A stretch of DNA of 64,000 nt from Setophaga petechia (lineage: Eukaryota; Chordata; Aves; Passeriformes; Parulidae), in assembly GCA_024362935.1 (NCBI GenBank), contig JANCRA010000010.1:9540501-9604500 (forward strand), read 5' to 3'. Below, piece by piece: positions 39,823 through 50,200 of the stretch; within the stretch, counting starts at the first letter, position 1, and every line of letters begins with the position of its first letter. Made by a program: the position numbers and the translations under genes. The notes under the pieces are model-generated. The model ran no database searches, was not told where the DNA came from, and saw only the letters and a list, made by a program, of their open reading frames with translations.

Positions 39823-40620
39823 ATATCCTTTTATTATTACAAACTGGTCAGGAAGAGATTCAAGATGCAAATATTGAAAAACTTCTTACCATGTAAAACT
39901 TGCATTGCATTACATCATCACCCATTATATGTGCTGTTTGACATTAAGCCATCTGGGAATACGTTCTCACATTTTTTCAATGTGCATTCACTTTTTTTTT
40001 CCTGTTTTTTACAGCCAATATGAATTAAGCAAACACACTTACATGGATCCTATGTAGCATAAGGTCATGGTCATCCTTAGACAGCTGAACATCTTTCAAA
40101 TAAGCCACTAAGTATTTAATTTTCTTATCAGTATGTACCTCATTATATTGGAAGTTACAGAACTCACTCTAATATAGTTATCTCTTTATTTAAGGCTTGA
40201 CTGGCGCATTGAAAATGTTTCAGAGTCCTGCTTTCCAAATCCACAAAAATTTAGCAAAATAAATATATCACTTGATTTTTTTGGTTGCCCTACTTCCAAA
40301 TTTTTACTGTTCTGTAATTCAGGTAGTTCTGGATTAATTTTTTTCCCATAAGTTGGAATTTTTCAGAAGCAGCCTGCAGTCTGCTTTTATTGCAGACTTA
40401 TGGACAGGCAGGCCAGGAGTGTAAGTGCACACGTGCTGTTGAAAACACAGATCACAGGGAGGAAAGCTCTAGAATCGCCTTCTTTTCCTTGTGATGACCA
40501 CACATATCACCTTGGGGCTTTAATGGGGAGGAAGAAAGGGGCTGAAATTCACTGTATTTGCTTCAAAACACTCCCATGAGAATGCAATGCTCAGAGCATC
40601 TCTCCTTAACTGCCTTGTAC
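39823..40620 (+). other. U12-type AT-AC intron of CACNA2D3
   Basis: The intron (798 bases) begins ATATCCTTTT, the consensus U12-type 5' splice site, and ends in GTAC. A branch-point match CTCCTTAAC lies at 40602-40610 (consensus TTCCTTAAC, 8 of 9), with the branch adenosine 11-12 bases from the intron end, the tight spacing expected of minor introns. The joined codon T|AT gives Tyr in ...EIRYNESL..., keeping the conserved protein in frame. No GT-AG alternative preserves the protein. Confidence 0.95.
40602..40610 (+). promoter_or_regulatory. U12-type branch-point site
   Basis: CTCCTTAAC matches the U12 snRNA-paired branch consensus at eight of nine positions and lies at the required short distance from the AC 3' splice site at 40619-40620. 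Confidence 0.88.
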
Positions 40621-40703
40621 ATAATGAATCCCTCAAATGTGAACGGTTAAAATCTCAGAAGATAAGAAGACGCCCAGAATCTTGTCATGGATTTCACCCT
40701 GAA
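40621..40703 (+). CDS. CACNA2D3: CACNA2D3 coding exon, 83 bases
   Basis: Two bases complete the Tyr codon, then twenty-seven codons read [24 protein letters not shown] and HPE. NES is an N-glycosylation sequon. Two cysteines and a basic RRR run are conserved in delta of alpha2delta-3. It starts after the AC acceptor of the minor-type intron; the donor is GAA|GTAAGTT (U2-type). Confidence 0.96.
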
Positions 40704-41542
40704 GTAAGTTTCTATCTGCTTTTCCTTTCTTTTAAGCTCTGGCAAATTTTTTATTTCTTTAAAAATGTTTAATAGGAAAACTTTCTTCCAAGATGAAATG
40801 TTGGGAAATAATTAGAAGACTCAGTAGTCAGGGAAGTGAGGGATATTGTAAGTGCAACAAGTCTTTTTTGTACTCATGTAGACAATGCCTTGAGTTGCTG
40901 CTTCTGCAGACTGGTTTGTGTCATGCCAGAGAATGTTGTAGGGTGTGAGCACTGGCAACCAGGAATATCTGAGAACTTACTCTGGCCCAAGCAGTGACCA
41001 CAGGGTTCCTTAGAGATGGCTGGGAACTTTGTGCTGTTAATGTTTGCTGCAGTAATTAGCTTCAGTAATTAGCTTCATTATCATCCCTGTCATGCTATGG
41101 CCATTGTGCTGACACGTAATATTGCTTGGGAGGGATAGTGACCCCTCCACTACATGTAGTTACTGCTCTGTGTTCTGCATAATGCTCTCACACAGTGCCA
41201 AGGAGAGCTGGTAGAGACCTGCATGTGATTCCAGTGGCTTGTACAGGATAGGTTCATTGTCATCCTTTTTACTCTGGAACTTTAATTTCTGCCTCTGCAT
41301 TCTGATGTGATGCAATGTAGAACAAGACCTGAAGTAGAAAGTGGAGAGGATGGTGTAGTGCTTATTTCAGTCTACAACCTAAACTTGTTCAACTCAAAAT
41401 GTGTACTTGTATTACTTCCTGAGTATATTTTATTTATGGGCTTTGTTGTTTGCTGTTATGCCTATGTTTGCTAAGAAAGCCTGTGTCATAATTGACTGCA
41501 GTGGCTTGTATTTATTTTCCTTTGTTGTTTTATTTCCTTTAG
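40704..41542 (+). other. CACNA2D3 last intron (839 bases)
   Basis: This GT-AG intron ends in TATTTCCTTTAG. It includes a perfect 13-bp tandem duplication at 41051-41076 (listed separately). Nothing else is recognised. Confidence 0.85.
41051..41076. repeat. Perfect 13-bp tandem duplication with TAATTA cores
   Basis: AGTAATTAGCTTC occurs twice back to back. Each copy holds TAATTA, the palindromic core bound by paired-type homeodomain proteins. Binding or enhancer function is inference only. Confidence 0.7.
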
Positions 41543-41635
41543 GAAAATGCAAGAGAATGTGGCGGTGTCTCAGGCCTTAGTGCTAAACCTTCTCTTGTTC
41601 TTCTTCCTCTGCTATTGGTGATTTTCTCCAGGTGA
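41543..41635 (+). CDS. CACNA2D3: CACNA2D3 terminal coding exon with GPI-anchor signal and stop
   Basis: Thirty codons and TGA. The exon begins ENARECGG, continues VSGLSAKPS and ends with the hydrophobic tail LVLLPLLLVIFSR. This is the layout of a GPI-attachment signal: small residues (Cys-Gly-Gly) as the likely omega region, a short spacer, then about a dozen hydrophobic residues at the very C-terminus. alpha2delta proteins are reported to be GPI-anchored through this region. The spacer differs from the mammalian alpha2delta-3 version I recall (APSLQAQ). The acceptor is TTTCCTTTAG. Confidence 0.95.
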   Translation, partial: ENARECGGVSGLSAKPSLVLLPLLLVIFSR

Positions 41636-41965
41636 CATTGACTGATGTGTTCAACTGGCATGCTAAAACATGGATAAACTGTGAACTGGGAAATGGTGCA
41701 ACATAGAGGACATGAAATATAGTCAGAGCATCAGCATTTCATGATTTTAAACTGTTGGTGATATAAATTCTTAAAGATATGTTGAAAAAAGATTTATCTT
41801 TTTACTTTGCAAGTCGTGCAGATGTGAATTTGGCATATGGCAGTCATGATTCATCAAAAAAGGACTTGGTAGATAGAGGTGACCATTGCTTTGTCCCATT
41901 GAATACAATTTAAACTGTGTACTTTTTTCAATAAATTATAATAAAATCACAGTTTCAGAGTGTAT
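41636..41965 (+). other. CACNA2D3 3' UTR (proximal end)
   Basis: The sequence after the stop is AT-rich and has no repeats. It runs about 325 bases to two poly(A) signals, and a T/G-containing stretch follows at 41955-41975. The exact cleavage point is an estimate. Further AATAAA motifs at 42013-42023 could give a slightly longer form. Confidence 0.7.
41930..41945 (+). terminator. Tandem polyadenylation signals
   Basis: AATAAA occurs at 41930-41935 and again at 41940-41945, with GTGTATTTT following at about 41960, a plausible downstream element. Cleavage would be expected near 41955-41965. Confidence 0.7.
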
Positions 41966-44900
41966 TTTAAGTATGCTAATATATTTGTTCAAATAATGAA
42001 TGATGGGAAGAAAATAAAATAAATGGAAGATATTTTATTATGCTTTTAGCTTCTTTCTGAAAAACTTCAGAGAAGAAAATGGGGACTTGGCTTTTACAAT
42101 AAGGCAGAATAGCTTTTATTAACAGGTTAAGGAAACACCTGTGTGTGTATGAAACTGGGCAGGTTATATATGGTGCTGAATTGAAGTTTTGGTTTCTGGA
42201 AATAGACATAAGATATCTTACCTGCATTTAGAAAGTGAGTCAAAGTCTTATTAAAACCTTCTAACTTAGGCAAGCTTTGGGTCAAATTGGTTGATTTGGC
42301 TGCAGATGGCATAAATCAAATACTTTTCATCTAAAGGAATGGGAAGATATCTAGAACAGCTCAGATCAAAGGGTGACACTGTTCTTCTGGTATTCTGATC
42401 TCATGTCAGACAGGAGAAGTTTGTTATGAGGAAAGTGATAAGCAGAGAAAATCTGACTTGCAACACATCTGTGTCAGCAGAAAATTGGTTTTGAGTGTCC
42501 CTGTTGGTAGGCAAAGTTCTAGACCAGGATGTTTTTATTCCAGGCCTTACATTCTTTGTAAGGGAAATGAGGTGATAAAGATGAGCATATTCCTTTTGCA
42601 ATTGGCAGCAAAGTCTCTGGTGTGGATATATTTGCTGGAGATCTTGATCTTTGAAATATGATAGTCTCAGTTTGTCTTTGGAGTTTTATAGGATGCTATC
42701 AAAGGATAACCTGTCCTTCTAACAATATAATACATTAAATGCAAAATAAAATGTCACTGCTCTAAATCTGGTGCCTGGAGACTGCAGTTTCCTGGTTGGG
42801 TGTAAGTTTGCTTTCAGCCTTGGATAAATGCTAAGCAGATTTGCTGTGTATTTTGGGGGGAACAGGGAGCAACGTCACTGAGAGGGGCTTTGTTTTAAAG
42901 AATACTACAAAATTTCCACTCCAATGCTTTAATGGGTTCAAATGCACTGGTACTCTCTCTGATTCTGAAACCATTCTGGTCTTTGCGTTCATAAATTTCT
43001 TTTCCTCATGTCTTTTTTTTTTTTTTGAGTGTTTTCTTACAGACTTCTTATTGATCTCAAAATCTTTCTCTGTGGAATAATTTTCCAGCTGACATTCAGT
43101 CAAACTGTTGTCCTAGTGACATTCTTTGTTTACTAAGCAAATTGGGACCTCATGGCATTTTCTCCACTTTGCCTGACATGGATATCCTGCTCTTCTTTGC
43201 TTGGTTTTTTTCTCTGAGCTCCATTCCCCCTTACCATCATTCTCACAAAAAAAAAAAAAATAATGTCAATACTCTATAAATAAGTATTTAATTTTTGATT
43301 CTCCTTTTGAGTTTCCAGAATTCACAACATTGCAACCTCATAACTTTTGTATATCTGATTACATTCTTCTGTAATGGTATTTAATTTAATGGTTATAGCC
43401 AATACAATAGAGGTGGTTTTCTTTGTAGAATGTGAAAAAAAGTATCTTTCTCATTAGAGCTATTGAAAAGCTCTGCATAAACTGTCTGATGTGTTAATCA
43501 TCATTGCTTACAAAGAAAGGAAATACATTATTGGAGAAAGTGTATTTCTAGCAAAACTAGGTGAAAACCTGTAATAGTAATTCATTGTTCATTTTGGGAA
43601 GGGGTGGGTGTTTTTTAATTGCAAAGGAGCTTGGGAGTCACAAGAGAGATTAAAGTATGACAGTCTAAATTAATATTGAGAAAGAGATTTTAATATGGGC
43701 ATGTAAACGAATATTGCTCAGAGAAATGTGATGGTTCATTTTCACACACGAAGGCAAAGTTATGAAGGCAGAATGCACTGGTGTACCCAAACAAGTCACT
43801 GTGAAACAGAGTAATGCAAGTCAATTGCCAAGTGCAATAACAGTTTTATGAGTTGCCGTTTCTCTTACTGAAGTTGTATTTTTAATTTTGTATCTATTCC
43901 TTAGCAGTGTGAATCCAGGCTGATAAAGCCAGCCAGGAGGAGTGGACACAAGGCCAGGGACTCCAGGGTGGGTGTGTGCTCTGTCAGTCCCTTCTCCAGA
44001 GGGAATGGCTGCAGCAGGAGCAGCCTGGGCTGGGCACAGCAGTGGTGGTTATGGGTTTCATGGGACACGGCTCTCCAACAGGGGAAACAGATTGAATCTG
44101 TTGAAACAGATTTCCAGAAAAGCTGGAAAGGCTAATGTTGTTCCTGCCTGTGTTTGATTTTGCTGGTCTCTGTGTCATTAGCTCTGAAGCTGTGAAGATC
44201 TCATGCCATGAAGTGGGTCTGTGCTGTCATTCCATAGCCTGTGGCAGGTCATAGAGGGTTATGGAATTTAATTCCATTATCTCACTAATCTGAGATGCTA
44301 TTTTTCTTAAACACTGAAATTATTATGCAAGGTCTGATACAAAGTCAATTGCACTAAATAGCAAAATAAATATGTGTGCATGTGTATACATACAGTTGCA
44401 TATGTGTGAGTTACATATATTTTAATAAACAGGAAATTCAGACATTTTCTGCATCTTTTATCTCCCTGAATCTGAGGACAAATCCAAGGAGAACTGGGAC
44501 AACTGTACAATAATTTTCTGCACAGCAAGAGGCAGAGCTAAAAGCTTTAGCTTTTGCAGGGCTTGGATCTTTTTTTCTTCTTTACTCTCTTTGCTAATGG
44601 CATTGATTTGCAACTTATTAGCCCCAGCTGCCTCCTCTTCCTTTAATCTTGATAAAGTAAAAGCTGTCTGGGGGCTCAGGGCTGGCCATGGACTCACCAT
44701 TTTCTAATAGTTCTGTGTGGGAAAACTGTCCATAACTGTCAGTGCTGCAAACACTCCTTTAAAACCATGCAAGCCAGAGAGCCTCAGGCAGGTTTCCACA
44801 GCTGTGCTATCTCCTCTCATTGTTTGTGTGACACTGGGGCTGCCTGACCCACTGCGTTTGGCTGCCAGGGCCAGCTCTGCAATATGTGTGTTCGGCGACA

Positions 44901-47900
44901 CAGGTGGCTGCCCAGGGCAAGAAGATATTAAAAGCAGCAGTAATTGTTTCACTGCCTAAATGGCTTCAAGAGACTGTTTCAGTTTTCTTCTGATAGCAAA
45001 GCCCCAGAACAAGGCACTGGCCTGTTCAGCCCTTTGAGTTCACGAGGCAAAATAGAAGTTTGGCACAGAAGGTTTGTGGCTGGAAGTCTCCAGTTATTTC
45101 CATGTGTTTCCTGAGCCCTTTATGGCCTCCCAGGACTTTTATATCTTGGGACTTTTGTGTGCCTCAGAAATTCCAGCTCGTCCAGATTTAATGTAAATAG
45201 GCACTCACAACTGGAAAGTTTTCTGCAAAAGAGTGCATCAAAACCTTTCACCCGTGGAAAATATTTATATTTGATTTTCCTATTTGATTATTCTTTTCCC
45301 TGAACTGCCCCAGATACTCCCAATAATATCCAGCTTTTTTTTCTACTTGTTCCAATCCTTCCCTGTGTATTTGACTGCCTTGTTATTTATCTGGTGTACA
45401 ACAACATATTCCCTGTGACAGGTCCAGCTCCCATGTATCTACTCAGAGAGAAATGGTTCTCATGTACAGAGTCCAGAAGATCTCACTGGAGTTTTTCATA
45501 ATCCAGTCACAAGATAATTTTCTTCTCCCTTGTCTTTAGCCTTTGGCCCTTAAGCTCAGATCATATTTCTTCCAATATAATAATATTCTTGCTGTAGTTC
45601 CTTGGGAGCATTTATGTCCTCTTCCAGATTCAGTCCTAAGTTTCTTCCCAAGAACAGTTTTTGGAATTGGATGCTACAACTTGGATATACCAACTCAGAG
45701 TCCATTCTTGTGGTGCTCTGAGTGGAAGGATGTGTCTCCAACTCTTCCAGACTTTTTGCCTTCTTCCCATGGTAAGTGTGGGTAACTCAGCAAATGTTAT
45801 TTTATTGTTTGCATTTCAATATGAATTATTTTTGAAGTCCACAGTTCTGCCTAGCAGATGCTTTGAAGAATTTCAAAGTACAGTGCAAATTTAGGAAGAA
45901 CTCATTGACTGTTCTTGCATTAGACATTTTTGACTATTTTCTCCTAAGTCTCATGGTGTCTTTTAATTAAGAGTAACCAGTCAAACTGTGGATTGATCCA
46001 GCCACCCAAGTGATGAGAAGCTAAAACCTTAAGACAATTTCCCTTTCAACAGTTTTAGCAGATTTGATTGCTCATCACTGTGGCAGGAATAACCAGGTAA
46101 TTGTGTTTGTGTCACAGTACCCTCTAACACCTCACCAGGTGTCAAAAGCTCACCCTCCTGCTCTGCTGCTAACAGTTTCTGGCAGCAAATGGGGTGTGTT
46201 GACTATGTACAAATGTTCAGGCAATTCACACAAGATTGACAAAATAGTATGGAAAAAAATCAATCCAGTATCACAATAAGTGGTATGAAAGCAACTGTGT
46301 TCCCTGTGATATTTTCCTTATTAATTGCAAGTCACTTGTTATCTTTAAATGGAATTGAGGATAAATTTCCAGCCTGTCATGTCACAGTGCTGTAAAATCC
46401 AAGATGCTTTTGAAGAGTTGAGCTCTAGTTCATTCAAGTAGTGCAGAATTTGGTTATCTCCTACTTGAATTCTTTTATCAAGGGGTTATAAGGAGTTGAC
46501 AGCTAGTAGGGCCTCTATAAGATCAAGCTGGAAACCTGATTTTTCATTCCAGATGTGGTCTTGAACTGCACTTATATGTGTTTAAAGCAGCCTTGTATGA
46601 AAAGGTTACACTTGACAATTCTGAGTCAGATTTGAACCTTAACACCAGAAGTTCAAGTGGTTAATGCTGGGTTTGTTTGACTATGTTAGGATTTAGTTTG
46701 CAGCTTTAACATGCTGGGTATTTCACTTCCAGGAGAAAGGGAAGATCAGATTTCAGTTCATGGTGAGAAGTGTTTTGAATCAGCTATTTAAATGGCTTAG
46801 GCAGAGTGCTAAATGTTTAATAGAGGAAGCTGGTTGGGACTAGCTGGGATAGCTGAGCTGACTGAGAATGCTCGGGGCACACATGCAAATGTGCAGAGGA
46901 ATCCTGAAAGGGGAAACACACAATCCTTTTGGTTTGTTTCTTTGTTATTCATTTGGCATTGGTCAGTCTGGTTCAGCTGGAAAAATGAAATATTATTTTT
47001 CATTTTCCCATGTTGTTTGGGGGGGGCATATGGGTGGGGAATTAATTTAGAAGCAGTCAGCTGCATTCCTGGATCTCCTAATGCTTCCTCTGAGACATTA
47101 CTGTGATATGTGCAATAGTTAAGAGAGAATCCCAAGTTTCTGACAATATTTTTTTTATCTCTTATAGTTAATGAAGCTATTTAGGTACATCTGTTTAATG
47201 TCTACAGATGTGAGTGAAATAATTAGTGAAAAAAGTAATCCATTACATTGCTGGTTTCTAAGCATCAAAAACAAACCAGAGCAACAATTAATTTGTAATT
47301 CCATTATCTCTGGCAGACTTTAAAAAACAGGACATGAAACCTGGTCATAAAGACTCTAATGGAGACTTGTGATTTCCCATCATCAGATCTTTGTGGGTTT
47401 CAGAAAGCCATTTTCCTTTAAAGTAGACATTCCTCCTGCTCTTTCTTCTTCAGTCTTTCAAAGTCTAAACCCAGAGAATTTCAAGAACTCCCAGGAAGTC
47501 TCTCCTCCGGAGAAAGAGTAAACAAAGAGTATTTTGAATTGTGCTTAAAACCTGGAGTTAGTGTGACACACTTGACTTCATACAGGTATGGACCCAATAA
47601 GGGATATCTAGTTAATATCCTTTAGGTCAACTAGTAATGATATAAACAGAGATCTCTGTAGGAAGATAAATATTTCGCAAGATATAGAAAGGTCAAGAAT
47701 TTTTATTTTCCACTGATAAAAGTTTTCTTGGCAGAAAACCTCCAGATTTTATTTAAAAGAAAAAAGCTTTTAAAACTTGGGTTTATGAGAACTCAGAGGA
47801 GCATTGTTTAAGTCCGGTTTTTAACCATGAAATCCTTCTGACATATGGCAGTCATTATGGATTTGCATCTGTCTATCTTGGAGGATTTTTTCTAATAGAA

Positions 47901-49990
47901 GATACTTAAAAGTTTCACATTTAACAAATTTTTCAATAAACACTTGAGAACTTCTTAACAGTAAACAATGATCTTAAACTGCCTTGCCAAGCATGTAAAT
48001 GATCTACAACTTCTAATACACCGAGATTGTTGCATATTTTCAGCCCTGCATTTGGGACCTCTAGGCAATGCTGTTTCAGATTAGGATAAACCATGAATTT
48101 CTTAACTGTTTCACTTGAGAGAAGAAGGCTTTATCGCTCTGATATTCATGGCAGAAAACCTGGAAATTTGTCCTGCCCATTCCTTTCCAAATACAGCAAC
48201 CTTATCTTCATTAGCATCTGAAAGATTTAAGATTAGTGGAGGATACCCTGATTCAAAAAAAATGAAAAAATGAATATACTCTGAGTAAAATCAACAGGAA
48301 ATTCTATGTTTTATACTGCTTTCCCTGCCATTCCCTGAGCTTTTGCCTCAGTCTTACACAAGAAGAAAAATCCCTTGTAGCATGGCAGGCACAGAGGAAA
48401 GATTATGGCCTCTTGAAAGAGAAGACTGACACATTTTCCCCCTGTCCTGTTGTAGCTATCAATTGAAATATTCATGCCACATTCTTGGAAATATTCTTCC
48501 TTTCATGAAGTCCTACAGGTAAAGCTGGCTATGAACAGGGAGGGCATACAAGTGTCAGCTTTTTTGTGTTTTAGAGAGTGAAATGAAATTTTTTGGGGCA
48601 GCGTTTTCGTGGCTTCAGTATGCAGCAGAAAAAAAGACACAACATACATCACTGCAGGCAGTGCCTCAGAAGTGACTTGCAGAAAAGGCAGCTTGGTGCA
48701 CACTTGTGTTGTGCCAAGGGCAGGATCAGGATCTGCTGGTGAGCACAAGCAAGGAGAGCACAGACTGAAAGCTGAAGCAGCTGAAGACAAGGGAACAGGG
48801 AGGGAAGTTGATTCCAAATAAATTCTGCAAAATGGGAAAGCAAAAAGACAAGTTACCCACTGAGCTTGGTTTGGTCTTGATTCAACAGAGATTTCCTCTG
48901 GAATTCTTTTACCGTATTGTCCTTTTTTTATAGTTTGGGAGATGAAAATGCAGAGAGCTCAGGATGTGAATCCTTTGAGATTCTGCATTTGTGTTTCAAT
49001 CAGGAAGTAAGAGTAGTCTGGTGCTTGACCTGACTGGGCTGTAAATACTTTGCCCCAGAACTGCTACATTGATGAAATCAGGAAATAAAACTGAGGAGCT
49101 CAGGTTTCAGTCAGCTGTGTGCAAACAATGTGAAGATATGGCTCCAAAGAATTTCACCTATCAGCTGCATGTTTGGCCTATTAAACTGCAGTGTCCTCAG
49201 AGAAGATCATCTAAACCAATACAGAATAAGAAATCAAGTGTAAAATCACTTATATTTCACAAGTGCTGGTAGAGGTTTATCCATTTTTTAATGGAAAGGA
49301 CAGCATTATAGTTGCAGGTATCTTTTCCATATCTTTAGTGATTTCTAGCTGGGGTCTATAAAGTCCTTCATCTAAAGTATCTGTTATTTTAAAGTCAGTG
49401 CTATAAGTAAATAAGCTGTTTTGAAAAATAGCTCTTAAAGTATGTGCATTTATCATGCTTATCAGAAGTCACATTTTCTCCCAGAGAGAGAAATCTTGAA
49501 TAGTGCCTGTAAGCCCTGAAGTGCAATATCCTAAAAAGTCTGCTTTCTGGAAGAAGAGAGTATTAAACTAATCTTAAAGCCTTAACATAAGTAAGTAACT
49601 GTGAAACATTGCAAAATACTCCCAAAAAGCCTCTTGGCCCATTTGTTACTGAACTTCTAGAATCATAAATTTCTATTACCAGCACTGTCTTCTGGAAGAC
49701 ATTTGCAACTCATATAAATGAAAAAACAGGCGCTTATCAAACAGACAATGCTTTAACATATCAGTAGATCAGGTTTGGAGTTTTTTTAATGGCTGAATAA
49801 TCACTGAAGAAGAACAATCACAGTATTCATGAAGAAGGAAAGAGAAAGCAAATGGATATAAAATTGATCTATCATTCTTTGTTCCAGTCTTTAGAGACTG
49901 CTGTACTCCACATCTGTTTCTTCTCCATAGTTTTATCATGATGGATCTTTTCTGCTTATAGGGCTCTAGGTCCATTTAAATCCTTCCATT
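41966..49990. other. Intergenic flank downstream of CACNA2D3, first part
   Basis: No gene is supported here. The AT-rich sequence contains T and A homopolymers (43012-43026, 43246-43260) and moderately GC-richer patches near 43.9-44.1 kb and 44.7-44.9 kb. Open frames of 70-108 codons are scattered on both strands with no recognisable domain. In mammals the next gene in this direction is WNT5A at a long distance, so an empty flank is expected. Confidence 0.7.
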
Positions 49991-50037
49991 TTGTGTTTCT
50001 ATTCCTACTCACTTTTTTCCATGAGTTTTAAAAACAA

Positions 50038-50065
50038 CCCTAAAACACCCAACAAACCCAAACCC
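50038..50065 (-). repeat. G-quadruplex-type motif (minus strand), degenerate telomere-like
   Basis: Four CCC runs on the + strand (50038-50040, 50048-50050, 50057-50059, 50063-50065) are separated by 7, 6 and 3 bases, so the minus strand fits the G3-N1-7 pattern. The G strand reads like a broken TTAGGG/TTTGGG array, but no perfect telomere units are repeated. Confidence 0.65.
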
Positions 50066-50168
50066 TACTATCATACAGAAGAAGAAAAAGAGCTCAGTGA
50101 ATCTTTTTGGAGTTTTCATACAGTCTGCTGCCATTAAAAGCAGAAAGATCATTAGCATTGCTATAGGG

Positions 50169-50200
50169 GGTGTGTGTATATATATATTTGTATATGTTAC
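50169..50200. repeat. GT/TA dinucleotide microsatellite
   Basis: A GTGTGTG stretch passes into TATATATATA and TTGTATATG, an ordinary compound microsatellite. Confidence 0.8.

Larger units (their letters stand above)
1..41965 (+). other. CACNA2D3: CACNA2D3 gene, 3' part (last eleven coding exons plus 3' UTR)
   Basis: This is the 3' part of a split vertebrate gene for the calcium channel alpha2delta-3 subunit. In this family a single precursor is cleaved into a large extracellular alpha2 and a small delta joined by disulfides; delta is tethered to the membrane, mainly by a GPI anchor, and the complex raises surface expression of CaV1/CaV2 channels. Seen here: eleven short exons with AG acceptors and GT donors (one AT-AC pair), phases that join without a break, and peptides such as KLEFFQRKFWTASRQ, YLIDNNGFILVSED, TLYDYQAMCR, VKWIMTELV and [13 protein letters not shown]. 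They match alpha2delta-3 as I remember it and not alpha2delta-1 or -2, whose C-termini differ strongly. The 5' exons lie upstream of the window. The end coordinate is an estimate from the poly(A) signals. Confidence 0.95.

Noticed and set aside
1561..41635. Assignment to CACNA2D1 or CACNA2D2
   Set aside because: The C-terminal exons ([34 protein letters not shown]) and the tail match alpha2delta-3. The C-termini of alpha2delta-1 and -2 are different in sequence, although the GPI spacer has an alpha2delta-1-like stretch.
42013..42023. Overlapping AATAAA motifs as the main gene end
   Set aside because: The earlier pair at 41930-41945 is nearer the stop and followed by a T/G stretch. The later motifs lie in generally A-rich sequence and are at most an alternative site.
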